Positions 42,202 through 51,749 of a DNA stretch of 64,000 bases are shown in pieces (positions within the stretch are counted from its first letter, which is position 1; each line of letters starts with the position of its first letter). Made by a program: the position numbers and the translations under genes. Source of the DNA: an uncultured Peptostreptococcus sp. (GTDB lineage: Bacteria > Bacillota > Clostridia > Peptostreptococcales > Peptostreptococcaceae); the NCBI GenBank assembly GCA_900759325.1, contig CAAEUW010000040.1, positions 4,392-68,391 on the forward strand, read 5' to 3'. The notes beneath the pieces were generated by a model. It had not been told where the DNA came from, searched no databases, and was given only the letters and a program-made list of their open reading frames with translations.

Positions 42202-44514
42202 CTATATAAAACTATTTGGATTAATCTCTATATTTATATTGATATCCTTGTCGAATATCTGGTCAAACTTGCTGATACAAATATATCTCAGCATGGACTT
42301 GATTTCTTTGACGTCCATGACCTCATCCTTTATAATAACCTGCCACCTGTACCGGTCGTTTATCTTGTTGATTGAGCACTCATTAGGCCCAAGTATACCC
42401 TTGACCTCTATTGATCTGGCCTCTAAAAGATACCTGACTGTTTCTATAAACTTTGTGGCGTTATTTTTAACTATATTATAGTTATTACCCGAAAAAACCA
42501 GTCTGAACATATTATTAAAGGGTTCATATCCAAAGGCCCTTCTAAGCCTGATTTCATCCTTGTAAAAACTCTTGTAATCATAATTTACTGCGTGTCTGAT
42601 AGCAAAGTGGTCCACATTGTAGGTCTGAAGGACTACATGGCCCCTCTTTTGACCCCTTCCTGCCCTGCCTGCCACCTGGGTTATCAGCTGGTAGGTTTGC
42701 TCAAAGGACCTGAAGTCCGGATAATTTAGCATCATGTCCGCTGAAATTATACCAACTAGGGTTACATTTTCGAAGTCATGGCCCTTGCTAAGAATTTGAG
42801 TTCCTATCAAAACATCTGCTTCCTGTCTATTAAAGTCATCTAGGATAGCTTCAAGCTGGCCCTTCTTGGAGGTCGTGTCCTTGTCTATCCTTAGGGTCCT
42901 AAAAGACGGGTACTTTTTATTTATATATTCTTCTATTTTCTCTGTTCCCAAGCCTAAGACACCTATATTTGTACTAGAGCATTCCGGACACATACTTGGT
43001 ATGTCCTCCTCGTGACCACAATAGTGGCATAGGCCCTTGTTTTTAAACTTGTGGTAGGTTAGTGATATGTCACACCTCTTACACTTAATTACGTGACCAC
43101 ACTCCCTACAGGTTACAGAACTTGCATATCCCCTCCTATTTAGGAAGAGAATTGCCTGGTTACCAGCATTTACAGTCCTTACTATCTCGTCCTCCAGGAC
43201 CCTACTGATTTCCGACCTGTTACCCCTATTTATCTCAGCCTTCATATCAACTATTTCTATCTGGGGCATGGCCCTTTCATTGGCCCTATTATTTAGCTCT
43301 AATAGGCTATATTCACCATGGTCAGCCCTGTAGTAGTCTGCCACAGATGGTGTTGCCGAACCCATGACTAGGCATATATTCTGCCTTAGAGACATATACC
43401 TGGCCACTTCTATAGTTGAATACTTAGGTGTCATCTCAGAATGGTAGCTCATATCATGCTCTTCATCTATTATTATCAGGCCTAGTGACCGGAATGGCAG
43501 AAATAATGCCGACCTAGTCCCTATAGTTACCCTGATATTGCCGTTTTTAATTTCCCTGTAGACATCGTGCTTTTGACCTTCTGACAGGCCACTATGGAAT
43601 ACTCCCACTATGTCTCCAAACCTAGCCTTAACCCTAGCTATCATCTGGGGTGTCAAGGCTATCTCTGGTACTAATAAAATACTATCCAAACCTTGATTTA
43701 GACTATATTCTATCAACTCCATATATACCTCGGTCTTACCACTACCAGTTACACCATGTAGGAGGTAGGGCTTCTTTTCATCTAGGAAAAATCCTTCCTT
43801 TATCTGGTCGACCACCTGGACCTGGTCCTTGTTGAGACTTATCTTCTTGACAGGTGACCTAAATCTGGCTTCTGACCGCCTGTAGTAGTTTTCTTCCTTA
43901 ACTTCTATCAAGTCCTTGTCTACTAGGCTCTTGATAGTTTGGTTGGAAACCCCCAGGATTTCCATTAGGCTTCTCGATTCAACTGACTTGTTAAGGCCTA
44001 GGAACTTGATTATATCCACCTGCTTTGGCCCCAGCCTATACCTTTTTTCCCCTACTATCCGCTCTATTGTATCCAGGTCGTACCTTAGGGACAGGTAACT
44101 TAGCTTTTTTTCGTTCTTCTTGTCCTTATAGGTCCAGACTACCTGGCCATCCTTTTCAATCTTTTTTGCTTCCAACCTATAGCCCTTTGGATAAAAAAGG
44201 TTAAGGGCATCCATATAGGTACACATATACCTATTCCTAATCCACATTATTAGGCGTATATTTTCCTGGCTAAGCATGGGCTCTACATCCAGGATTTCAA
44301 ATATTTCCTTGATCTTATCCTCTCCTATATCACCAGGTCCTAGACTGTCTCTCTTGGCTACTACAAAGGCCTCTATAGGCTTATTAGACCTTCCAAAGGG
44401 TATACTGACCCTGTGACCAATCTTGATTTTGTCCTCTTGGTCAGATGAAAGCCTATATGTGAATAGCATATCAGCGAACCTGCTCATATTCCTAAGTATT
44501 AAGTCTATATACAT
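42202..44514 (-). CDS. priA: Primosomal protein N' (replication restart helicase)
   Basis: About 770 residues. Superfamily 2 DNA helicase that restarts stalled forks. N-terminal DNA-binding domain; Walker A G-V-T-G-S-G-K-T-E and D-E-E-H box; zinc-binding pairs in C-R-E-C-G-H, C-K-R-C, C-H-Y-C and C-P-E-C between the helicase lobes; Q-V-A-G-R-A-G-R motif VI. ATG 44514 follows AAGGGGGG by seven bases; the longer frame is unsupported. Confidence 0.96.
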   Translation of the reverse strand: MYIDLILRNMSRFADMLFTYRLSSDQEDKIKIGHRVSIPFGRSNKPIEAFVVAKRDSLGPGDIGEDKIKEIFEILDVEPMLSQENIRLIMWIRNRYMCTYMDALNLFYPKGYRLEAKKIEKDGQVVWTYKDKKNEKKLSYLSLRYDLDTIERIVGEKRYRLGPKQVDIIKFLGLNKSVESRSLMEILGVSNQTIKSLVDKDLIEVKEENYYRRSEARFRSPVKKISLNKDQVQVVDQIKEGFFLDEKKPYLLHGVTGSGKTEVYMELIEYSLNQGLDSILLVPEIALTPQMIARVKARFGDIVGVFHSGLSEGQKHDVYREIKNGNIRVTIGTRSALFLPFRSLGLIIIDEEHDMSYHSEMTPKYSTIEVARYMSLRQNICLVMGSATPSVADYYRADHGEYSLLELNNRANERAMPQIEIVDMKAEINRGNRSEISRVLEDEIVRTVNAGNQAILFLNRRGYASSVTCRECGHVIKCKRCDISLTYHKFKNKGLCHYCGHEEDIPSMCPECSSTNIGVLGLGTEKIEEYINKKYPSFRTLRIDKDTTSKKGQLEAILDDFNRQEADVLIGTQILSKGHDFENVTLVGIISADMMLNYPDFRSFEQTYQLITQVAGRAGRGQKRGHVVLQTYNVDHFAIRHAVNYDYKSFYKDEIRLRRAFGYEPFNNMFRLVFSGNNYNIVKNNATKFIETVRYLLEARSIEVKGILGPNECSINKINDRYRWQVIIKDEVMDVKEIKSMLRYICISKFDQIFDKDININIEINPNSFI

Positions 44515-44599
44515 CTTCCATCCCCCCTTGGATACTTGTAAAATCGTAAAAATAGCTAAATGGTAAAGGGTCAACATTTACATTTAGCTATCTTCAATC

Positions 44600-45811
44600 C
44601 TACTTATTTTCTAATATATCTCTTACCTTATCCAATATTATGTCTCCTACTTCAGACTTCAGTAGCTTTGGATATTCCTTTATCCTTCCATCGGCTTCTA
44701 TTATCTTAACTATATTTGTTTCTGTACTAAAGCCAGCCCCCTGCATTGTCAGGTCATTGGCTACTATAAAGTCAAGATTCTTCTTTTTAATCTTCTTGGC
44801 CGCATTCTCCAAGACGTCATTTGTTTCGGCAGCAAAGCCAACCAAAACCTTGTTTCCTTTTATCTTGCCTAGTTCCTGGGCTATATCCTTATTTCTGCAT
44901 AGGTCTATCCTCAGGTCTGAATCCTTCTTTTTTATCTTCTTGTCTGAATAAGACTTTGGCTTGTAGTCCGCCACAGCAGCACTCTGGATAACAACATCAT
45001 TAGAGTCGAACTCCCCTACTAGGTTTTCATACAGGTCATCTGCACTCTCAATGCTTATGAACTTTGCAAGTCCCTCTGGAACCTCTAGGTCAGTCTTACC
45101 TGATACAAGGGTAACCTGGGCACCTCTGGCAACTGCCCTCTTGGCTATTGCATAGCCCATCTTACCACTAGACCTATTAGTGATATACCTAACTGGGTCA
45201 ATGGCCTCTATGGTAGGTCCGGCACTTATCATTATCTTCCTACCAGCCAAGTCTTTAGCTTCAGACCCCTTTTCAAAAAAGTCGACTATAAAGGCTAGAA
45301 TATCATCTACATCAGCCAGCTTGCCCGCACCTATATCTCCACATGCCAATCTTCCTGACGCTGGATCTATAAACCTATAACCTAGGTCCCCCAGCTTGTC
45401 CATATTTGCCTGGACTATCCTGTTTGTATACATATTCGTATTCATGGCTGGTGCAATTATCACCGGTGCCCTTGTAGCCATTACCGTAGTAGTAAGCATA
45501 TCATCAGCTATGCCGGCTGCCAGCTTACCTATAAAATTTGCTGTTGCCGGTACAATCAAAAAGGCATCCGCCTTCTTGGCCAGCTCTATATGCTCAACCT
45601 CCCAAGTCTTGGGTTCTTTGAACATATCATTTATAACAAAATTATTACTCAAAGTCTGAAAGGTCATTGGCTGTACGAATTCACAGGCAGACTCAGTCAT
45701 TATGACATGGATATTTGCATTCAACTTTTTCAATTTACTTACGACATCACAGGCCTTGTAGGCTGCTATGCCGCCTGTAACACCTACTATAATAGTCTTA
45801 TTACTTAACAT
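44600..45811 (-). CDS. coaBC: Bifunctional phosphopantothenoylcysteine decarboxylase/synthetase
   Basis: 403 residues. Two steps of coenzyme A synthesis. The N-terminal flavoprotein decarboxylase (about 1-180) has G-G-I-A-A-Y-K-A, P-A-M-N-T-N-M and the catalytic Cys in R-L-A-C-G-D-I-G-A-G. The C-terminal CTP-dependent synthetase (about 185-403) starts I-S-A-G-P-T-x-E and has R-Y-I-T-N-R-S-S-G-K-M-G. Sits 103 bases after rpoZ and before priA; the gap holds no clear signal. Confidence 0.96.
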   Translation of the reverse strand: MLSNKTIIVGVTGGIAAYKACDVVSKLKKLNANIHVIMTESACEFVQPMTFQTLSNNFVINDMFKEPKTWEVEHIELAKKADAFLIVPATANFIGKLAAGIADDMLTTTVMATRAPVIIAPAMNTNMYTNRIVQANMDKLGDLGYRFIDPASGRLACGDIGAGKLADVDDILAFIVDFFEKGSEAKDLAGRKIMISAGPTIEAIDPVRYITNRSSGKMGYAIAKRAVARGAQVTLVSGKTDLEVPEGLAKFISIESADDLYENLVGEFDSNDVVIQSAAVADYKPKSYSDKKIKKKDSDLRIDLCRNKDIAQELGKIKGNKVLVGFAAETNDVLENAAKKIKKKNLDFIVANDLTMQGAGFSTETNIVKIIEADGRIKEYPKLLKSEVGDIILDKVRDILENK

Positions 45812-45914
45812 ATTAATAGACTCCTTTTACATAGTTTTTCATTAAATTTATATAGTTGTCCTGCTGTAATTTTGAAGCAAGTGTGTATCCCTGCCCCTAT
45901 TAACAGCCTGCCTA

Positions 45915-46181
45915 TTAGTCCTGTTCTAATAATTTCTTTTCCTGGGCTAGCTTGTGGGCCAATTCCTTGGCCTCTATTTCATCATCAGTAAGTAGCCTAT
46001 AGCCTACCTTACCAGCTATTACCTCTTCACTGGCTATTACTACTGGCTTAGCCTTTTCGTCAATGTCTATAAGGGCATCTTCCTTGTTAACTAGCTCTCT
46101 TGCCCTCTTTGAAACTGTCGCTATCAGGTAGTACCTATTGTCTATCTTTTCTACTATATCATTTAATGATGGTTTTAACAT
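45915..46181 (-). CDS. rpoZ: RNA polymerase omega subunit
   Basis: 88 residues. Small subunit that supports polymerase assembly. L-K-P-S-L start, D-N-R-Y-Y-L-I-A-T-V-S-K-R-A-R-E-L core; C-terminal acidic-helical tail. Starts inside the end of gmk (23-base overlap) with AAGGAG eight bases ahead, so it is coupled to gmk. Confidence 0.93.
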   Translation of the reverse strand: MLKPSLNDIVEKIDNRYYLIATVSKRARELVNKEDALIDIDEKAKPVVIASEEVIAGKVGYRLLTDDEIEAKELAHKLAQEKKLLEQD

Positions 46182-46800
46182 TTTTTATCTCCTTCTCAAA
46201 CATATCTAATATATCTTTTTTGTATCTGCTGACCTTGTTCTTTTCAACCTCTAATATATTTAAAATTTCCTCTGAGGACTTCTCCACTATATTGTTAAAT
46301 ATGAAGTAGTCATAGTCCCCAAGGAGCTTAATTTCATCGTAAGCACTGTTAAATCTCTTTTCTATCTGCTCCTCTGTTTCTGTGCCCCTTCCTACTATCC
46401 TATTTCTCAATTCCTGTAGACTCGGTGGCAGGACAAATATAAATACAGCCTGTGGATATACTTCCTTGATCTGCATAGCCCCCTGCATTTCTATCTCTAG
46501 AATAACGTCCCTACCCATATCAAGTTCATCAAAAATAGCCTTCTTAGGCGTACCATAGTAGTTGTCATAAATCATGGCATGTTCCAGGAATTCCCCCCTG
46601 TCCACCATGGCTTCAAATTCCTCCTTGGTCTTGAAGAAATAGCTTTTGCCCTCTACTTCACCAACCCTAGGATTTCTAGTGGTTGCTGATATAGATAGGT
46701 TGATATCCTCATGTTTGGCAACTATATCCTTACATATAGTTCCTTTTCCAGTCCCGCTTGGACCAGATACAACAAGTAATAAACCCTTTTTATTAATCAT
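46159..46800 (-). CDS. gmk: Guanylate kinase
   Basis: 213 residues. Phosphorylates GMP to GDP. P-loop S-G-P-S-G-T-G-K-G near residue 12, S-A-T-T-R-N-P-R and Y-Y-G-T-P GMP-binding blocks, R-x-x-x-R-G-T-E lid. ATG 46800 follows GGGGGATAAT, choosing it over the longer frame. Directly after yicC. Confidence 0.96.
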   Translation of the reverse strand: MINKKGLLLVVSGPSGTGKGTICKDIVAKHEDINLSISATTRNPRVGEVEGKSYFFKTKEEFEAMVDRGEFLEHAMIYDNYYGTPKKAIFDELDMGRDVILEIEMQGAMQIKEVYPQAVFIFVLPPSLQELRNRIVGRGTETEEQIEKRFNSAYDEIKLLGDYDYFIFNNIVEKSSEEILNILEVEKNKVSRYKKDILDMFEKEIKNVKTIIK

Positions 46801-46813
46801 ATTATCCCCCAAA

Positions 46814-47695
46814 CTACTCTATATTCTGGACCTGTTCCCTGATTTTTTCTAATTCAGCCTTCATATTGATAACCAGGTTGGCTATAGAGACATCGGATGA
46901 TTTTGATCCCATGGTATTTACTTCCCTATTCATTTCCTGAATTAGGAAGTCCATCTTCCTACCAACAGATTCATCTGCTGTCACAGTATCTCTCAACTGG
47001 TTTATATGACTCTTAAATCTAACTATTTCCTCTGTGATATTTGACTTGTCAGCATATATAGCCACTTCTTGGGCTAGCCTATACTCGTCTACCACCTTAG
47101 GATCGTCTAAGAGCTCACTTATTCTGGCATACAGCTTGTCCTTGTATTCTTTTTCAATAGTATCAGTATACTTTTCTAGGTCACATACAGACCTTTCCAA
47201 TAGGTCTGCCCTAGCAAGTATATCCTTTTCTAGCTTCTTCCCCTCTATAATCCTCATATTGCATAGGTTTTCTAGGGCCTTGTTGGCAGCGTCAGACAAC
47301 ATATTCCATAATATTTCCTCATCGTCCTCAGCCTCTGTAATCTTTACTACATCTGGAAACTTAGCTATATCAACAGGACTAATAGGCTCTTCCAAGCCAA
47401 AGTCACTCTTGATATTCTTAAGAATATGGTAGTACTGCTTAGCTAATTCAGCATCATATACTAGTTGGGACCCGACAGAAGTAATAGTCTCGAACTTAAC
47501 AAATATATCAACCCTACCCCTTCCAAGGTGGTCCTTGATTAAAAATCTTAGCTTATCTTCTAAAAAAGATAGCTTCCTAGGCATCCTAGGATTTATGTCT
47601 AAATATTTGTGATTTATTGTTTTGCATTCAACCGAAAGATTGTAGTATTGGTCCTTAAATTCACCTATACCAAATCCTGTCATACTCTTCGCCAT
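46814..47695 (-). CDS. YicC/YloC-family endoribonuclease
   Basis: 293 residues, full length for the family. M-A-K-S-M-T-G-F-G start and the C-terminal block M-D-F-L-I-Q-E-M-N-R-E-V-N-T-M-G-S-K are the two YicC hallmarks. Members are RNA endonucleases with a role in small-RNA decay or stationary phase. First gene of the run yicC-gmk-rpoZ-coaBC-priA-def-fmt, with a near-consensus promoter. The remA gene, often found between yicC and gmk in Firmicutes, is absent; only 13 bases separate them. Confidence 0.94.
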   Translation of the reverse strand: MAKSMTGFGIGEFKDQYYNLSVECKTINHKYLDINPRMPRKLSFLEDKLRFLIKDHLGRGRVDIFVKFETITSVGSQLVYDAELAKQYYHILKNIKSDFGLEEPISPVDIAKFPDVVKITEAEDDEEILWNMLSDAANKALENLCNMRIIEGKKLEKDILARADLLERSVCDLEKYTDTIEKEYKDKLYARISELLDDPKVVDEYRLAQEVAIYADKSNITEEIVRFKSHINQLRDTVTADESVGRKMDFLIQEMNREVNTMGSKSSDVSIANLVINMKAELEKIREQVQNIE

Positions 47696-47735
47696 AACTA
47701 ATCTCCAATCTAATATAAAATTGCTACTAACCTTT

Positions 47736-47764
47736 ATTATAACATATTGAACAGCCTCTAACAA
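47736..47764 (-). promoter_or_regulatory. Promoter of the yicC-gmk-rpoZ operon
   Basis: Minus strand TTGTTA (47764-47759), 17-base spacer, TATAAT (47741-47736), about 40 bases before the start. Confidence 0.75.
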
Positions 47765-47770
47765 CACATA

Positions 47771-47809
47771 AAACCTCTTGACTGGTCAATAAAACCAATC
47801 AAGAGGTTT
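47771..47809 (-). terminator. Terminator after the osmolyte transporter/MDR operon
   Basis: AAACCTCTTGA (47771-47781) pairs with TCAAGAGGTTT (47799-47809), 11 bp perfect, with an inner TTGGT/ACCAG stem. The minus-strand tail TTTTATG is short. Confidence 0.75.
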
Positions 47810-47853
47810 ACTTTTGTAATCCCCATATTTACTATAATTTTAAGCCCTTACTT

Positions 47854-48798
47854 TTATACAAGGCATACTACTTTACCAAATCCTTTTTTACTTTCTATGT
47901 ACTGGTGTGCTTCTTGAATCTCATTTAAGTTAAATACTTTGCTTGGTCTGACTACAACATTATACTTATCTATAAACTTAAACATTTCATTTAACCTCGA
48001 TGAGTCTACAAGTCCCGAGTAAAATGTCGTTAGGTATATATCATTCCTCAGTTCCATTATTGGATCAAAGTCTTCTAAATACCACTGTTCTCCCAGTTGA
48101 CCCGCGCTACAAACAACTCCAAACCGGTTGGCATGTTTAATAGAATCCTTTATTGAGCGTGGTCCTACCAGTTCAAGTACCTTATCAAAGGTTTCTTCAG
48201 TTTGTAATACATATTCTTTATCTTCAAGAATTTCATCAAAACCTCTTTCAAGTAGGATTTCTTTCTTCGACATATTTTGTGTGCTTCCATATATTTTTAC
48301 GTTTGGAAATCTTGATTTCACCAAATTACAGAAGGCTATACCTGTGGCACTACTTGCCCCTCTAACCAAAATTTTATCCTTCTCATCTATCCTGAGATTT
48401 ATAAATGACCCATATGAAGTGTAGTATGTTTCAGGTATTGTCGCTAATATTTCCCATGATAGGTCGCTTTCAATTGGATAAATTTGTTCATTAGGAAGTA
48501 GTACATATTCTGCATAACTCTCATCATAGGCCCTACCCATTTCGCCCATTATAGATACTATCTTAGTCCCTATTTCAAATTTATCACTTTCTTCTACTAG
48601 ACCAACACATTCAATACCTAGTATTCTAGGAAATCCAACACTTGGTGAATATCCTTTTCTTGTAAAAATTTCTGAACGATTTATCCCAAATCCCTTTACC
48701 TTAATTAGAGACCATCCCTCTTTAACCTGTGGTTTTGGAACCTCTTGATATACCAGTTTATCTACTCCACCAGCTTCATAAACTACTACCGCTTTCAT
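47854..48798 (-). CDS. Zinc-independent alcohol dehydrogenase-like / quinone oxidoreductase (MDR family)
   Basis: 314 residues. Medium-chain dehydrogenase/reductase fold: N-terminal GroES-like domain (G-F-G-I-N-R-S-E-I-F-T-R) and NADPH-binding domain with V-R-G-A-S-S-A-T-G-I-A. The Cys/His zinc ligands of true alcohol dehydrogenases are not visible, which points to the quinone oxidoreductase branch. Last gene of the MarR-transporter operon; its AGGTGA ribosome site lies in the end of the ATPase gene. A role in reductive stress or detoxification is an inference. Confidence 0.87.
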   Translation of the reverse strand: MKAVVVYEAGGVDKLVYQEVPKPQVKEGWSLIKVKGFGINRSEIFTRKGYSPSVGFPRILGIECVGLVEESDKFEIGTKIVSIMGEMGRAYDESYAEYVLLPNEQIYPIESDLSWEILATIPETYYTSYGSFINLRIDEKDKILVRGASSATGIAFCNLVKSRFPNVKIYGSTQNMSKKEILLERGFDEILEDKEYVLQTEETFDKVLELVGPRSIKDSIKHANRFGVVCSAGQLGEQWYLEDFDPIMELRNDIYLTTFYSGLVDSSRLNEMFKFIDKYNVVVRPSKVFNLNEIQEAHQYIESKKGFGKVVCLV

Positions 48799-48807
48799 TG
48801 ACTTATA

Positions 48808-49536
48808 TCACCTCGTCATTTCAATCAATTTTTTTACAAAATCATTGCTAGGATTATTCCATACTTCTTGTCTTGTTCCATACTGCTGGATTTTACCTTT
48901 ATCCATTACGAGAATGTGTGTACCCAACTTGAAGGCTTCAGAAATATCATGTGTTATGAATATGATTGTACAATTTGTTTCACTATGTATTTTTGTCAAA
49001 TCCTTTTGAAGTTGGTACCTGGTAATTGAATCTACTGCACCAAAGGGTTCATCCATAAGCAATATATGTGGTGAATTAGCGTAGGCCCTCGCTATACCTA
49101 CACGTTGTTGTTGTCCACCAGATAGTTCATGGGGATATTTATCCTTAATTTCCAGTGGTAAGCCAACAAGATTAAGCATCTTATCTACTATTATCTTAAC
49201 TTCTTTATCCTCTATTTTTTCAAGTTTCGGTACATAGGCTATATTTTCTTCCACTGTCATATGAGGAAAAAGACCATTACCTTGGATAACATATCCTATT
49301 TTTCTTCTGAGAGAAATAATATCTTCATTCAATATATTTTTTCTTGATATATAAATTTCACCTTCATCTGGTTTCAGTAGGCCATTAATCATCTTTAAAA
49401 GTGTGGTTTTACCTGAGCCTGAGCTTCCTACTATACATAAAAAGTCTCCTTTTTTTATCCTAAGGTTAAAATCCCTTACAATCCATTCTCCTTTATAAGA
49501 TTTGCCTATATTCCTGTATTCAATCATCTCACCCAT
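48808..49536 (-). CDS. Osmoprotectant-type ABC transporter ATP-binding protein
   Basis: 242 residues. Walker A G-S-S-G-S-G-K-T-T, signature L-S-G-G-Q-Q-Q-R-V-G-I-A-R-A, Walker B I-L-L-M-D-E-P-F-G-A-V-D and switch His in F-I-T-H-D. Closest to OpuCA/OpuBA types but without the C-terminal CBS pair, so shorter. ATG 49536 follows GGAGG; the stop of the permease gene is one base before it. Confidence 0.93.
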   Translation of the reverse strand: MGEMIEYRNIGKSYKGEWIVRDFNLRIKKGDFLCIVGSSGSGKTTLLKMINGLLKPDEGEIYISRKNILNEDIISLRRKIGYVIQGNGLFPHMTVEENIAYVPKLEKIEDKEVKIIVDKMLNLVGLPLEIKDKYPHELSGGQQQRVGIARAYANSPHILLMDEPFGAVDSITRYQLQKDLTKIHSETNCTIIFITHDISEAFKLGTHILVMDKGKIQQYGTRQEVWNNPSNDFVKKLIEMTR

Positions 49537-49537
49537 C

Positions 49538-51079
49538 TTATTCCTCCAAAAGCCCTTTTTCGACCAAAAACTTTCTCGCAACATCTCTCGGATTTTCCTT
49601 GCCAATTTCAACCCTATTATTAAGATTTGCCATGGTTTTCTCGTCTATTAAATCATTTAATTTGTCTAAAACTGTATTAAGCTCTGGATGCTTGTTTAAT
49701 ATTTCCTCTCTTACAACCATTCCTGCCATATACTTTGGATAAAAGCCTTTGTCATCCTCAAGGACTGTGATTCTTGGGTCTGATATTTGTCCATCAGTTG
49801 TAAATACAGTCATAAGGTCAATTTTTTTGTCATATAAGGCCTGGTATTTTAAACCATTGTCCATATCTACAGCCTTTTTGAATTTCAATTTATACGCATC
49901 TATAAGCGCCTTATATCCATCCTCCCTCTCAAAGAAATCATATTCTGCACCAAATACAAATTTTCCTGAATACTTTGCTAGGTCACTAAAGGTTTTAATA
50001 TTATATTGTTTCGCTAAATCTGACCTAATACCTAGACTATATGTATTATTAAATCCAAACATTCCCTTCCATGTCAACTTATATTTACTTTTGTACTCTC
50101 CATCAAGTTGCTTAAATTTTTCATTTATGTAAGTTTCTTTTTTCTTCAAAACTATTTGCCAAGAAGTTCCTGTATACTCAGTATACATATCAAATTCGCC
50201 CTTTACTATTGCTGGGTGAATATTAGAGGTTCCACCCCCTACCCCATGTGTAATATTGACCTTCAAACCAGTATCATGCTTTATGAGGTCCGCCACCATC
50301 TCAGCTAAAATATAGTCCTCTGATGTTGGCTTAGAAGCAATATTAATACTATCCTTTTTATCCTTATGATAAAACCCAAATATAAATGCACCCAAAAGCA
50401 ATATCATCCCTGCTATTATGTATATTTTTCTATTTTTAAGTTTTTTGATTTTATGGGTTGATACCAACTTACCAAAAATGCTTAAAACTCCATCCACAAG
50501 TAGTGCTAAGGCCGCAATTAATATGCTACCTATCAAAATTAGGACATCATTATTGGTTGTAATTCCCCTGTAAATTGCTACTCCCAGACCTCCTGCACCT
50601 ACAAAAGATGCAATACCTGCCAAGGCTATTGTCATCGTAACCATATTCATGATAGACGAAAATATTACAGGAAATGCTAGTGGCAACTTTATTTTGTACA
50701 AGATTTGGAACTCCCTACTTCCCATTGCCCTACTTGCTTCTATAATATTTGGGTCAATAGTACTTATACCAACATAGGTACTTCTGACAATTGGCAATAG
50801 GGCGTATATACTAAGTGCAATTATAGCTGTCGTATTCCCAATTCCAGTTATAGAAATTAAAAATCCCAAAAGGGCAATTGAAGGAATTGTGTATGCAACA
50901 TTTACAATAGAAATTACATAAGCTGCGATTTTAGGTTTTTGAGATATAAAAATTCCTACAAATAAACCAACTACTATAGCAATTCCTACCGATATCAGGG
51001 TGATATAAATATGATCTTTCAAAAGACTAAAATAGAAGGATGAGTTTAAAGTTAATTCATTTACAATTTTATTTATCAT
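49538..51079 (-). CDS. Osmoprotectant ABC transporter permease fused to substrate-binding domain
   Basis: 513 residues. Permease half (about 1-215) with six or so TM helices and the E-A-S-R-A-M-G-S-R-E EAA loop, joined through a further TM helix (about 222-240) to an extracellular binding domain of the OpuAC type (about 250-510: I-N-I-A-S-K-P-T-S-E-D-Y-I-L-A, G-V-G-G-G-T-S-N-I-H, Y-T-E-Y-T-G-T-S-W). Such fusions import glycine betaine, choline or carnitine. Its start overlaps the end of the marR gene by 11 bases. Confidence 0.93.
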   Translation of the reverse strand: MINKIVNELTLNSSFYFSLLKDHIYITLISVGIAIVVGLFVGIFISQKPKIAAYVISIVNVAYTIPSIALLGFLISITGIGNTTAIIALSIYALLPIVRSTYVGISTIDPNIIEASRAMGSREFQILYKIKLPLAFPVIFSSIMNMVTMTIALAGIASFVGAGGLGVAIYRGITTNNDVLILIGSILIAALALLVDGVLSIFGKLVSTHKIKKLKNRKIYIIAGMILLLGAFIFGFYHKDKKDSINIASKPTSEDYILAEMVADLIKHDTGLKVNITHGVGGGTSNIHPAIVKGEFDMYTEYTGTSWQIVLKKKETYINEKFKQLDGEYKSKYKLTWKGMFGFNNTYSLGIRSDLAKQYNIKTFSDLAKYSGKFVFGAEYDFFEREDGYKALIDAYKLKFKKAVDMDNGLKYQALYDKKIDLMTVFTTDGQISDPRITVLEDDKGFYPKYMAGMVVREEILNKHPELNTVLDKLNDLIDEKTMANLNNRVEIGKENPRDVARKFLVEKGLLEE

Positions 51080-51506
51080 CCTCAGCCTCCATATTCGTAA
51101 TTATTTTCCTCAACATATTTTCAAATATTTCTATTTCACCTTCTGAAAATCCCTTGTAAAATATTTCATCCATTTTATCCGTAACCGTTTTTGACTTTGA
51201 CTCTAATAGCCTTCCTTTTTCTGTTAAAAATACTTTTTTCTTTCTTTTATCACTTTTACTTTGTTTACGATAAATCAAGTCTTTCTTTTCCATTTTATCA
51301 AGCATTTTTGTCAGTGTATTTATTGCAAGTCCTGTCCTTAAAGATATATCTGTGCTACTCAGGCCATCTTTTTTCCACAAGTAATATAATATCTTGCCTT
51401 GTTCTCCATTGAATTCAGTAAGACCATATTCAGAAAAAAATTTATTTAGCTTTCTCCCTCTGAGAAACTTTGCTCTTCCGATTAAATATCCACCTTCTGT
51501 TTTCAT
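51069..51506 (-). CDS. MarR-family transcriptional regulator of the osmolyte operon
   Basis: 145 residues. Winged helix with L-S-S-T-D-I-S-L-R-T-G-L-A-I-N-T-L-T-K-M recognition region and S-K-S-D-K-R-K-K-K-V wing. First gene of the four-gene operon and overlaps the transporter gene. Two TTCTATATAGAA-type sites on the promoter suggest autorepression. AAGGAGAAG ribosome site. Confidence 0.92.
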   Translation of the reverse strand: MKTEGGYLIGRAKFLRGRKLNKFFSEYGLTEFNGEQGKILYYLWKKDGLSSTDISLRTGLAINTLTKMLDKMEKKDLIYRKQSKSDKRKKKVFLTEKGRLLESKSKTVTDKMDEIFYKGFSEGEIEIFENMLRKIITNMEAEDDK

Positions 51507-51521
51507 ATTCTTCTCCTTATA

Positions 51522-51576
51522 ACTTCTATATAGAACTTATTTTTTATATTGTACTATATAGAAGTATTTATGTCAA
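51522..51576 (-). promoter_or_regulatory. Promoter with two MarR-type operators
   Basis: Minus strand TTGACA (51576-51571), 17-base spacer, TACAAT (51553-51548). A 12-bp perfect inverted repeat flanks the -10: ACTTCTATATAG at 51522-51533 and its complement at 51554-51565. One arm is itself the palindrome TTCTATATAGAA (51524-51535); the other, TTCTATATAGTA, fills the spacer. Binding of either would block polymerase. Confidence 0.85.
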
Positions 51577-51654
51577 GGGTAGACATCTTATTAGGTGATT
51601 ATATTGATTTTTCCGTTATTCTTTAATCTCTTATTCTTTAGGACACAATAAAAG

Positions 51655-51688
51655 CCCTCCTATGATAATTTCATTTCACCATAGAAGG
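51655..51688 (-). terminator. Terminator of pgi
   Basis: On the minus strand CCTTCTATG (51688-51680) pairs with CATAGGAGGG (51664-51655, one G-U), followed by TTTTATTG. Confidence 0.65.
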
Positions 51689-51749
51689 ACTTATATATTT
51701 TTATAGATTTAAATTATGACCATAGTCATTTTACTCTGATACAGAAAAA

